NCBI RefSeq assembly: GCF_900115435.1
Contig: NZ_FOWK01000015.1
Location: forward strand, 1-49,384
Direction: 5' to 3'
DNA: 49,384 nt
Source of the DNA: Prevotella sp. tf2-5
GTDB taxonomy: Bacteria; Bacteroidota; Bacteroidia; Bacteroidales; Bacteroidaceae
Position numbers and translations under genes: made by a program. Shown piece after piece: positions 42,105 to 49,384 of the stretch (its first letter is position 1; every line of letters starts with the position of its first letter). The notes below the pieces were generated by a model, which worked only from the letters and a program-made list of their open reading frames with translations, was not told where the DNA came from and searched no databases.

Positions 42105-44567
42105 ATGGCAAAGAAAAAGAAGACAAGTACCGCCTCATCATTTAAAGAGGCTATCGGTATTGACAAGATATTCCACAACGAGCGACTGAACTTTTTTCTT
42201 GGTTTCTTGTTGCTGCTGGTGTCTTGTTATATGATATGGGCATTCATCTCCTATCTGACGACAGGGGCTGCTGATCAGAGTATGATCGAGGAGCCGCGGG
42301 AAGGGGAAGTGTTAAATCAAAACGGTGAGTTCCAGAACGCATGCGGTTCTATGGGAGCCTATTGTGCATGGTTCTTCGTCAAGCGTTGCTTCGGATTATC
42401 CGCCTTTCTGATACCCGTCTTCCTCCTGCTGGTCTCCGTCAATTTGATGAGAGCCTATAAGGTGAACCTGTTGAAATGGTTCCTGGGAATCGCTATTGTC
42501 ACGATATGGCTGTCTGTCACGATGGCAAAATTCGCGACCCCGTTCTTTACGGATGCCCATTTCAACCCTGGTGGAGACCATGGCTTGGCGATCTGTGAGA
42601 CTATACAAGGATTACTGGGTGCCCCAGGACTGACTTTCTTGCTGGGTGTCACTGCCATCGCATTCCTCATCTATCTCAGTGCTGAGACCATTTTCATCAT
42701 CCGCAAGATATTCAACCCCCTGCGCTATCTGAAGAAGATACCGATGGAGATAAACATCGGCAAAGGCGACACCGAGGAGAGTAAACAAGAAATAGAGACT
42801 TTAGAGGATCCTACGGTCTTCGATGACCCACAGGAACAAGTGGTGGAGTTCGGTCCAGAGAATGACACCCCCGAGGAAAAAGAGCCGCAACACGTATCTG
42901 TTGTTGAGAAGAAAGACACCGTCATGGCTGACGACATCATCCCATCCGTTGAAGATGAGTCAGGTGTTGAGATGACTGTTGACACAGGAATGAAGGAGGA
43001 GACTGCTGACGGTAAGGATCTTGTAGGCGACTATGGTGACATCTCCACACCTTACGATCCGAAACGTGACCTGGAGAACTACCATTACCCGACCCTCGAC
43101 CTGTTGAAGAAATACGATAACGACGGGAAGCCTTATATCGATATGGCAGAGCAGACCGCCAACAAGAACCGTATCGTGGACGTGCTGCGTAACTTCGGTG
43201 TGGAGATCAGCAGTATCAAGGCGACAGTAGGTCCCACCATCACACTCTATGAGATCACACCAGCACCCGGTGTACGTATCTCCCGCATCCGTAATCTGGA
43301 AGACGACATAGCACTGAGTCTTTCCGCCTTGGGTATCCGTATCATCGCCCCTATCCCTGGAAAGGGCACGATAGGTATTGAGGTTCCAAATGCGAAACCC
43401 AGTATCGTCTCGATGGAATCAATCCTTAACTCGAAGAAGTTCCAAGAGTCTAACATGGACCTTCCCTGTGCCGTCGGTAAGACAATCACCAACGAGGTCT
43501 TCATGTTCGACCTTGCCAAAGCGCCCCACCTGCTGGTGGCTGGTGCCACAGGACAGGGTAAGTCTGTTGGCTTGAACGCCATCATCACCTCTTTATTATA
43601 TAAGAAGCATCCCGCAGAATTGAAGATCGTACTCGTCGACCCGAAAAAAGTGGAGTTCAGCATCTATTCCTCCATCGACAAGCACTTCCTGGCGAAAGTA
43701 CCGGAAGAGGAGGCAGACCCCATCATTACCGATGTCACGAAAGTGGTACGCACCTTGAACTCTCTGTGTAAGGAGATGGATACCCGTTATGACCTGTTGA
43801 AGATAGCGCAGGCTCGTAACATCAAGGAGTACAATAAGAAATTCATCGACCGACAGTTGAATCCCAATAACGGACATCGCTTCATGCCCTATATTGTCGT
43901 CGTCATCGATGAGTTTGGTGATTTGATCATGACGGCAGGAAAGGAAGTGGAGCTTCCTATTGCCCGTATCGCCCAGTTGGCGCGTGCCGTCGGCATCCAC
44001 ATGATTATCGCGACCCAGCGTCCTACGACGAATATCATCACTGGTACCATCAAGGCGAACTTCCCCAGTCGTATCGCTTTCCGTGTTGGTGCCATGATTG
44101 ACTCCCGCACGATTCTTGACCGTCCTGGTGCCCAGCAGTTGATTGGTAAGGGTGACATGCTTTATCTCAACGGTGGTGAACCCGTGCGTGTACAGTGTGC
44201 CTTTGTTGACACACCGGAGGTAGAACGCATCAATCAGTTTATTGCTCAGCAACAAGGATATCCCACAACCTTTGAGCTGCCTGAGCCTGATATGCCAGAC
44301 GATGATCTGGGAGAGTCCGCCGATGTGGACATGCAGCACCTTGACCCGATGTTTGAGGACGCTGCCCGTCTGATCGTCATCAACCAGAGTGGTTCGACGA
44401 GTCTCATCCAACGGAAGTTCGCCATTGGCTACAACCGTGCAGGTCGTCTGATGGATCAGTTGGAGAAGGCTGGCGTGGTAGGCGCTGCTCATGGTTCTAA
44501 GCCTCGTGAGGTATTGATACAAGATGAGAATAGTCTGGATAATCTTTTAAGTCAATGGAGAAGATAA
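42105..44567 (+). CDS. ftsK: DNA translocase FtsK/SpoIIIE
   Basis: An 820-residue membrane-anchored DNA pump for chromosome segregation at division. Four membrane helices lie in residues about 28-200, then an acidic linker (about 220-320), the alpha domain, the RecA-like motor with Walker A GATGQGKS (about 482-489) and Walker B IVVVIDEFGDL, and a C-terminal winged-helix gamma domain (about 750-815, STSLIQRKFAIGYNRAGRL) that reads KOPS-like sites. The linker is short compared with E. coli FtsK. Its stop overlaps the lolA-like start by 13 bp. Confidence 0.96.
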   Translation: MAKKKKTSTASSFKEAIGIDKIFHNERLNFFLGFLLLLVSCYMIWAFISYLTTGAADQSMIEEPREGEVLNQNGEFQNACGSMGAYCAWFFVKRCFGLSAFLIPVFLLLVSVNLMRAYKVNLLKWFLGIAIVTIWLSVTMAKFATPFFTDAHFNPGGDHGLAICETIQGLLGAPGLTFLLGVTAIAFLIYLSAETIFIIRKIFNPLRYLKKIPMEINIGKGDTEESKQEIETLEDPTVFDDPQEQVVEFGPENDTPEEKEPQHVSVVEKKDTVMADDIIPSVEDESGVEMTVDTGMKEETADGKDLVGDYGDISTPYDPKRDLENYHYPTLDLLKKYDNDGKPYIDMAEQTANKNRIVDVLRNFGVEISSIKATVGPTITLYEITPAPGVRISRIRNLEDDIALSLSALGIRIIAPIPGKGTIGIEVPNAKPSIVSMESILNSKKFQESNMDLPCAVGKTITNEVFMFDLAKAPHLLVAGATGQGKSVGLNAIITSLLYKKHPAELKIVLVDPKKVEFSIYSSIDKHFLAKVPEEEADPIITDVTKVVRTLNSLCKEMDTRYDLLKIAQARNIKEYNKKFIDRQLNPNNGHRFMPYIVVVIDEFGDLIMTAGKEVELPIARIAQLARAVGIHMIIATQRPTTNIITGTIKANFPSRIAFRVGAMIDSRTILDRPGAQQLIGKGDMLYLNGGEPVRVQCAFVDTPEVERINQFIAQQQGYPTTFELPEPDMPDDDLGESADVDMQHLDPMFEDAARLIVINQSGSTSLIQRKFAIGYNRAGRLMDQLEKAGVVGAAHGSKPREVLIQDENSLDNLLSQWRR

Positions 44568-45154
44568 GAATAAGGATAACAGGTATATTACTGCTCTTGG
44601 CAGGAGCGATATACGGACAGAATGCTAAACAGGTTCTTGACAAGACTGCCAGTGTCGTCTCTAACAAAGGCGGTGTGGAGGCTTCGTTTACCATCAGTAG
44701 CAAACAGTATGGTAATACGAATGGCACCATCGCTATTAAGGGACGTAAGTTCCATGCGGACACCAATGAGGCGACGGTATGGTTTGACGGCAAGACCCAA
44801 TGGACGTATGTCAAGCAGAACGACGAGGTGAATGTCAACAATCCCACTGCCGCCGACCTACAGGCTATCAATCCCTATAATTTTATATATATGTATAAGC
44901 AGGGATATGCCTTCTCGATGTCGACCAGCGGGAACAGCTATGTCGTCACACTGAAAGGGAAAGACAAAGGGGTGAGTGAGATGGTCATCACCATTCATAA
45001 GCAGACCTATGTCCCTACTCAGATCCGCATGCTTCAGAACAAGCAATGGACAACCATCAAGGTGTCTAATTTCAGGACGGCGAAGCTCTCCGACAGTATT
45101 TTCCGCTTTAACCCCAAGTCCTATCCTAATGCAGAGGTCATAGACCTGCGATAG
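44555..45154 (+). CDS. LolA-like outer-membrane lipoprotein carrier protein
   Basis: A 199-residue periplasmic protein with a signal peptide (about 1-21, ending IYGQ). The LolA fold is seen in GGVEASFTISSK, GTIAIKGRKFHAD, TVWFDGKTQWTYVKQNDEV and QIRMLQNKQWTTIKVSNFRT. It would carry lipoproteins across the periplasm; alternatively it is a LolA paralogue for other lipids. It follows ftsK with a 13-bp overlap, the order seen in many bacteria. Its stop (TAG 45152-45154) lies in a heptad repeat. Confidence 0.9.
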   Translation: MEKIRIRITGILLLLAGAIYGQNAKQVLDKTASVVSNKGGVEASFTISSKQYGNTNGTIAIKGRKFHADTNEATVWFDGKTQWTYVKQNDEVNVNNPTAADLQAINPYNFIYMYKQGYAFSMSTSGNSYVVTLKGKDKGVSEMVITIHKQTYVPTQIRMLQNKQWTTIKVSNFRTAKLSDSIFRFNPKSYPNAEVIDLR

Positions 45155-45206
45155 TTGATAGTTGATAGATGATAGTTGAAAGTTGACAGGTGATAGTTGA
45201 CAGGTG
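45150..45206. repeat. GATAGTTGA / AGTTGACAGGTG repeats between lolA and DUF5687
   Basis: This stretch of near-repeats (GATAGTT, AGTTGAA, AGTTGACAGGTGAT twice) contains the lolA stop codon and runs up to the start codon of the DUF5687 gene (ATG at 45207). Confidence 0.8.
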
Positions 45207-46700
45207 ATGGATAAGATACAACTGTTTTTCTTGTTACGTAAGAACAAGAAGCTGAGCGAGAAACGTAACGTGATGTTTGAGGCAAACCAGTATGGCAAGT
45301 TCTTTGCCTATCTGGGATTTGCGTTCTTCGTGGTCTACTTCATCGCCATCGGTACTTTTTTAGGATGGGCGGCAGTAAACGAGGATGAGTATCAGTTGCT
45401 GTTTGTCACTCTCCCATTCATCCTCCTCTTGGACTTTTTCGGACGTTTCATGACGCAACAGACACCCGTCATGCTGGTAAAGCCCTACCTCTTGATGCCT
45501 GTCAGCAAATACACAGCTATTGAATGCTTCCTGGTATCACAGCTCTTCGATGTCAGCAACCTGACATGGATGGCATTGTTCCTGCCTTACACCTTTATCT
45601 GTGTCTGTGGCAATATGACCCTCATACAAGGATTTGCCATGTTGCTGTTGCTCCATCTGATGATCCTGACCAACAGCCAGTGGTACCTGCTGGTACGGAC
45701 ACTGGTTAACAAGAGTCTCTACTGGTGGGCTTTGCCTGTTGCTTTCTACGGTTCTGTCATCCTGCCCTTCTTTTTGCTGTCTGACCGTTCCGTCGAGAAA
45801 TACTTCGATAAGATATTCGATTTCATCGAGGAGTACGCCTTCTCATGGTATGCTTTCGTCCTTTTCATAGTCCTTTTCATCATCTTGTTCCTCATCAACC
45901 GCAAGTTGCAGATGCACCTCGTCTATGATGAGATATCCAAGCATGAGAGGACCAAGATGAAACATGTCTCTGAGTTCGCGGCTCTCAACCGCTTCGGACA
46001 GATTGGTGAGTATCTCAAACTGGAGATCAAGAGTACCATGCGAAACAAAGCGATCCGTACCCGTTTCCTACAAGGTGTCGTCATCATCACTATCCTCTCC
46101 CTGATGATCGCCTATACCGATGCTTATACGGGAGGTTTTGCCCGTAACATGTGGTGCCTGTACTGTTTCGTATTCTTCGGAGCGGTCAATTTGGTGAAGG
46201 TAATGGGACCTGAGGGGAACTACATCGACCTCCTGATGGTCCATGAGGAGAATATCCTTACCTTGTTGCGTGCCAAGTATTATTTCTACTGCGCCATCGT
46301 ACTGCTTCCCTTTATCCTGCTCCTCCCTCCTATCATCTCAGGGAAGTTCTCGTTGTTGATGGTTCTCGCTTATCTGTTGATAACCACAGGACCAGAATAC
46401 TGTCTGCTTTTCCAACTTGCGATATGGAACATGACCACCTTGCCCTTGAATGACAAGATAACTGGTAAGAACCAGTTTGAGAACAAGCTCCAACTGATCA
46501 TAGAACTCATCGTGTTCTTCGTACCTGTTGCCCTGGTACTCATTCTTCAGGCAATCTTCAACGATACGGTAGCCTATACTGTCATGATTGTCATCGGACT
46601 TGCTTTCACCCTTGCCACACCCTATTGGATGCGGAATATCTACCAGAGAATGATGCGTCACCGCTATGAGAACCTGGAGGGCTTCCATTCTACGAGGTAG
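45207..46700 (+). CDS. DUF5687 multi-pass membrane protein
   Basis: A 497-residue protein with about 10-12 hydrophobic helices spread in two halves (about 35-240 and 295-490), joined by a charged cytoplasmic segment (about 240-290). It matches the DUF5687 family of Bacteroidetes, whose layout resembles ABC-2-type permeases. A plausible role is the membrane part of an exporter whose ATPase is encoded elsewhere, but this is not established. GTG at 45204 is in frame, but the ATG at 45207 is preferred. It lies 31 bp before DUF4491. Confidence 0.78.
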   Translation: MDKIQLFFLLRKNKKLSEKRNVMFEANQYGKFFAYLGFAFFVVYFIAIGTFLGWAAVNEDEYQLLFVTLPFILLLDFFGRFMTQQTPVMLVKPYLLMPVSKYTAIECFLVSQLFDVSNLTWMALFLPYTFICVCGNMTLIQGFAMLLLLHLMILTNSQWYLLVRTLVNKSLYWWALPVAFYGSVILPFFLLSDRSVEKYFDKIFDFIEEYAFSWYAFVLFIVLFIILFLINRKLQMHLVYDEISKHERTKMKHVSEFAALNRFGQIGEYLKLEIKSTMRNKAIRTRFLQGVVIITILSLMIAYTDAYTGGFARNMWCLYCFVFFGAVNLVKVMGPEGNYIDLLMVHEENILTLLRAKYYFYCAIVLLPFILLLPPIISGKFSLLMVLAYLLITTGPEYCLLFQLAIWNMTTLPLNDKITGKNQFENKLQLIIELIVFFVPVALVLILQAIFNDTVAYTVMIVIGLAFTLATPYWMRNIYQRMMRHRYENLEGFHSTR

Positions 46701-46731
46701 AGATAATGAGAAAAATAACAAAAGAAAAGAT

Positions 46732-47124
46732 ATGTATTTCACAGGTATTATCATAGCCATCTGCACATTTCTGACTATAGGGATATGGCATCCCATCGTC
46801 ATCAAGACCGAATACCACTGGGGTACTCGTCCATGGATTGTATATCTGATCATCGGACTCGTCTGTATCATTGCGGCATTGTTTGTTGAGAACACGATCG
46901 TTTCCGCTATTATCGGAGTCTTCGGCGCCTCTGCCCTATGGGGTATAGGTGAACTGTTCTCTCAGAAGAAACGCGTACAGAAGGGATGGTTCCCGATGAA
47001 TCCGAAGCGTCGTGACGAATATCCTCCGATTGACAAGGACGAGACGCTCTGTCCCATACATCATGGCAAGAGTATTTACGCTATTGAGGAAGACGATGAA
47101 AACACTGCTGATACAAGTCGGTAA
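46732..47124 (+). CDS. DUF4491 membrane protein
   Basis: A 130-residue protein with three or four hydrophobic helices (about 3-22, 37-55, 58-80). It opens with YFTGIIIAICTFLTIGIWHP, the family start of DUF4491. The C-terminal soluble tail has GWFPMNPKRRDEYPP and a segment CPIHHGKS. The ATG at 46732 is chosen; an in-frame start 22 codons upstream lies in the DUF5687 gene. The 3' end overlaps rlmH by 29 bp. Bases 47027-47091 are repeated exactly at 49320-49384. Function unknown. Confidence 0.88.
   Translation: MYFTGIIIAICTFLTIGIWHPIVIKTEYHWGTRPWIVYLIIGLVCIIAALFVENTIVSAIIGVFGASALWGIGELFSQKKRVQKGWFPMNPKRRDEYPPIDKDETLCPIHHGKSIYAIEEDDENTADTSR
47027..47091. repeat. First copy of a perfect 65-bp direct repeat
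   Basis: This part of the DUF4491 gene (IDKDETLCPIHHGKS region) is identical to 49320-49384, the last bases of the window, in direct orientation with an offset of 2293 bp. Confidence 0.95.
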
Positions 47125-47566
47125 GACTGTCAATAAGCATTTCGTAGCGGGTATTAATGATTATGTGGAGCGCGTCAATCACTATATGCCCTTCGAGCTT
47201 ATGACCATTCCTGAGCTCAAGAACACCAAGAACCTCTCTGAAGACCAACAGAAGCAAGCAGAGGGTGAACTGATCCTCCGCCAGTTGCAACCCTCGGACA
47301 CCGTTGTCCTCCTCGATGAGCACGGCAAGGAGTATCGTAGCGTGGAGTTCGCCCGTTGGTTGGAACAGAAACGCAACACCGCCCGCCGACTCGTCTTCGT
47401 CATCGGTGGTCCTTATGGTTTTTCCCCTGCTGTCTATGCAAGAGCCAACGAGCAACTCAGCTTATCAAAGATGACCTTCTCCCACCAGATGATACGTCTT
47501 ACCTTCACCGAACAGGTCTACCGTGCCTGTACCATCATCAAAGGCGAACCATATCATCATGAGTGA
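47096..47566 (+). CDS. rlmH: 23S rRNA (pseudouridine1915-N3)-methyltransferase
   Basis: A 156-residue SPOUT methyltransferase that methylates pseudouridine 1915 of 23S rRNA in the assembled ribosome. LLDEHGKEYRSVEFARWLE (about 70-88), the SAM loop FVIGGPYGFSP (about 101-111) and the final LTFTEQVYRACTIIKGEPYHHE are typical. The ATG at 47096 is chosen because it starts the family sequence; an upstream start at 47012 lies in the DUF4491 gene. It overlaps DUF4491 by 29 bp. Confidence 0.95.
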   Translation: MKTLLIQVGKTVNKHFVAGINDYVERVNHYMPFELMTIPELKNTKNLSEDQQKQAEGELILRQLQPSDTVVLLDEHGKEYRSVEFARWLEQKRNTARRLVFVIGGPYGFSPAVYARANEQLSLSKMTFSHQMIRLTFTEQVYRACTIIKGEPYHHE

Positions 47567-47587
47567 AGCCTCTTTTTCAGTAAGGTT

Positions 47588-47612
47588 GATGTCAGGCACA
47601 ATACCTGTCATC
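47588..47612 (+). terminator. Hairpin downstream of rlmH
   Basis: GATGTCAGG (47588-47596) pairs with CCTGTCATC (47604-47612) at eight of nine positions over a seven-base loop. The following tract is TAAACTATTTTG, so it is a weak terminator candidate for the ftsK-rlmH unit. The rest of the 192-bp gap to the M6 protease shows nothing clear. Confidence 0.4.
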
Positions 47613-47758
47613 TAAACTATTTTGAGCCTACAGTTTCATGACACGTACCTGTCCCTGCGTCATCTTTGATAATAAACAGTTAATAAACAATAAATTATTT
47701 GGGAAGCAACATAGAAGTTCATATATTCGTATTGTCAAACACATAAAAGACTCAATAA

Positions 47759-49273
47759 ATGGAGATGATACTGAACGAATATCACAAAAAACATATAAAA
47801 TCTCTGGCATTTCTCGTGCTGCTGCTGTTTACCATAACAGCGGCAGCACAGGATGCTGTCATTCGACGTGGTTGTCGTGTAGGCACACCGCGTCCGGAAG
47901 GCATGGTCCTACGTCGTGGTGCTCCAGGTGGGCAGACAAAGCAGACGGGTGGTAACTTCTATCATAGTGAGCGTTACCAGTTAACGGTTCTGGTGGAGTT
48001 CAACGACCGTTCGTTCAAGGGCGACGAAGCAGCAACCTTGGCACAATGGAACCTCATCTTTAATGTCGAGGACCTGTCGCAGGCGCCCTTCAAGGGTTCT
48101 GTTCACGACTACTTCTACGCACAGAGCTATGGTGCTTTCGACCTTACTTTTGACTTAGTATACGTCAAGGTGGAAGGCGATGCGGAGAAGTATGCCAGCG
48201 ACGCAAATACCGACGAGAACTCGCAGTATCTGGTGCAGGACATTATGGAGGTATTAAAGACTCGCAACATCGACTGGAGCCTCTACGACTGGAACGGCGA
48301 CGGTTTCGTCAACCAGCTGCTCATTATCTATGCCGGTCATGGCATGAACGACTATGCTGGTTCTGACCTGATATGGCCGCACCAATGGTGGATGAGCGAA
48401 CATCTGAAGGACAAAACGCCGGGTGTCTATTGCGATCCTATCCCCGTCACCTATAACGACAAGGAGTACAAGGTAGACTGCTACTGTGCCTTGGCTGAGC
48501 TGACCAAGAACGATGACTACGGCTCTTTCGGCACCATCTGTCATGAGTACACCCACTGTTTCGGATTCCCCGACTTTTATTATGGTAGCAAATCATACCT
48601 TGGTGCTTGGGAACTGATGGACTATGGAAATTATAACGGGAACGGCTATTGTCCTGCAGGCTATTCTGCCTACGAACGGTGGCTGATGGGCTGGCTCACG
48701 CCCACCGAGCTGACATCAGCAACAACCGTAACTGATATGCCTGCTCTGAACGACAAGCCACAGGCCTACCTCATCCGCAACGATGGCTTCGAAAACGAAT
48801 ACTACTTGGTGGAGAACCGCCAGCAGAAAGGATGGGACACCAATATTCCCGGCAAAGGCATCATTGTATTCCATATCGACTATGATCCGACCCTATGGAT
48901 CAGCGTGAAGGAATATGTCAACAAACCTTCCCGTCAACACTATCTCATCTTCCCTGCCAACAACAACTCATCTACAGCAACATATAATTGTCAAAACTGG
49001 TCCTATCCGTACAATAACAACAATGAGCTGACCAATACATCTAGTCCTGATGCCATACTGTGGAATGCTAATACAGACGGCACCCTGTTTATGAACAAAC
49101 CTATCACCAACATAACCGTACAGGATGGCAAGGCTTCCTTCGACTTCATGAAGTCAGAGACAGCCATTGGTATTCAGACCGTTACCGGCATCCCACAGGT
49201 GCTCTATGAGTATGGACCGCTACGTTTCGTCCGCATGACCGATGGAACCATCAAAAAAGTCATGAAGCATTGA
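47759..49273 (+). CDS. Exported M6-family metalloprotease
   Basis: A 504-residue secreted zinc protease. The signal peptide covers about 1-30 (hydrophobic LAFLVLLLFTITAAAQ). The zinc site is CHEYTHCFGFPD (261-272): His262 and His266 with Glu263. WELMDYGNYNGNGY forms the Met-turn, and YDWNGDGFVNQ (about 176-186) may hold calcium. This matches the M6 (immune inhibitor A-like) family. The C-terminal part (about 380-480) is beta-rich. The last residues resemble a worn Prevotella secretion tail (VLYEYGPLRFVRM). A second ATG lies two codons in. Probable role: extracellular protein digestion. It is flanked by the two copies of a 65-bp repeat. Confidence 0.9.
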   Translation: MEMILNEYHKKHIKSLAFLVLLLFTITAAAQDAVIRRGCRVGTPRPEGMVLRRGAPGGQTKQTGGNFYHSERYQLTVLVEFNDRSFKGDEAATLAQWNLIFNVEDLSQAPFKGSVHDYFYAQSYGAFDLTFDLVYVKVEGDAEKYASDANTDENSQYLVQDIMEVLKTRNIDWSLYDWNGDGFVNQLLIIYAGHGMNDYAGSDLIWPHQWWMSEHLKDKTPGVYCDPIPVTYNDKEYKVDCYCALAELTKNDDYGSFGTICHEYTHCFGFPDFYYGSKSYLGAWELMDYGNYNGNGYCPAGYSAYERWLMGWLTPTELTSATTVTDMPALNDKPQAYLIRNDGFENEYYLVENRQQKGWDTNIPGKGIIVFHIDYDPTLWISVKEYVNKPSRQHYLIFPANNNSSTATYNCQNWSYPYNNNNELTNTSSPDAILWNANTDGTLFMNKPITNITVQDGKASFDFMKSETAIGIQTVTGIPQVLYEYGPLRFVRMTDGTIKKVMKH

Positions 49274-49319
49274 CCAAGCCTAGAAATTTGGAAATTTGGG
49301 GACGGTTCTCAACGATCCA

Positions 49320-49384
49320 CGATTGACAAGGACGAGACGCTCTGTCCCATACATCATGGCAAGAGTATTTACGCTATTGAGGAA
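49320..49384. repeat. Second copy of the 65-bp repeat, cut by the window end
   Basis: Identical to 47027-47091, part of the DUF4491 coding sequence, and still matching at the final base. There is no start codon between the M6 stop and this copy, although the frame stays open from the base after that stop, so here it is a coding fragment without a gene. The copy may continue beyond the window. Confidence 0.95.

Noticed and set aside
43596..44522. A 308-residue open frame on the minus strand opposite ftsK
   Set aside because: It lies entirely opposite the conserved FtsK motor domain, has no recognisable motif, and mirrors the codon use of the real gene.

Overview
The window looks like chromosomal DNA of a Prevotella-type Bacteroidales. 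Three things point there: families largely restricted to Bacteroidetes (DUF3256, DUF4296, DUF4491, DUF4494, DUF5687), a Prevotella-like C-terminal tail on one exported protein, and repeated promoter -7 boxes of the form TAnnTTTG in front of most transcription units. Gene starts are AT-rich and lack clear Shine-Dalgarno sequences, as is usual in this phylum. I see no transposase, phage gene, CRISPR array, rRNA or tRNA. This assignment rests on reading the sequence only.

Layout. 1-894 is non-coding and unusually structured: a mirrored set of short tandem repeats around an AT-rich centre (160-632), a two-stem hairpin (676-755) and GGTTAAG-type tandem repeats (781-822). 895-7112 holds an acetyltransferase and an AraC regulator divergent from an iron alcohol dehydrogenase. 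Behind the dehydrogenase lie an exported amidohydrolase/ABM fusion, a cyclophilin-like lipoprotein and an exported carboxymuconolactone decarboxylase-cupin-hydrolase fusion, probably one inducible detoxification unit. 7168-12685 contains a rhodanese lipoprotein, a C1 peptidase - tyrosine phosphatase - glycerate kinase operon, a Bax-inhibitor-like membrane protein, a helix-hairpin-helix protein and an SGNH hydrolase.

12686-20235 is a complete lactate locus. A D-lactate-dehydrogenase-type FAD/Fe-S protein is divergent from a lactate permease followed by lutABC. Together they should import lactate and oxidise both stereoisomers to pyruvate.

20232-23335 (minus) is a pseudokinase - DUF4494 - yggS - B3/4 operon. 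23463-28568 (plus) carries an aminotransferase, a lolC/E permease, a Pif1/RecD-like helicase and ispE. 28769-38787 (minus) reads as one long, tightly packed operon from an ileS promoter: ileS, dksA-like, lspA, DUF4296, an overlapping small gene, nucleoside symporter, rsmE, ABC ATPase, paaK-like, DUF3256, then a terminator-like hairpin. 38933-42006 (minus) has an exonuclease, an rlmI-like gene and tilS. 42105-47566 (plus) has ftsK, lolA-like, DUF5687, DUF4491 and rlmH. The window ends with an M6 metalloprotease and a perfect 65-bp second copy of the DUF4491 3' end.

The points most worth a second look are the mirrored repeat at 160-632, the heptad repeats that fill stop-to-start junctions of unrelated genes, the fused exported enzymes at 3.7-7.1 kb, an in-frame palindromic repeat inside the lactate dehydrogenase, the out-of-frame gene overlap at 33370-33542, and the end-of-window duplication.
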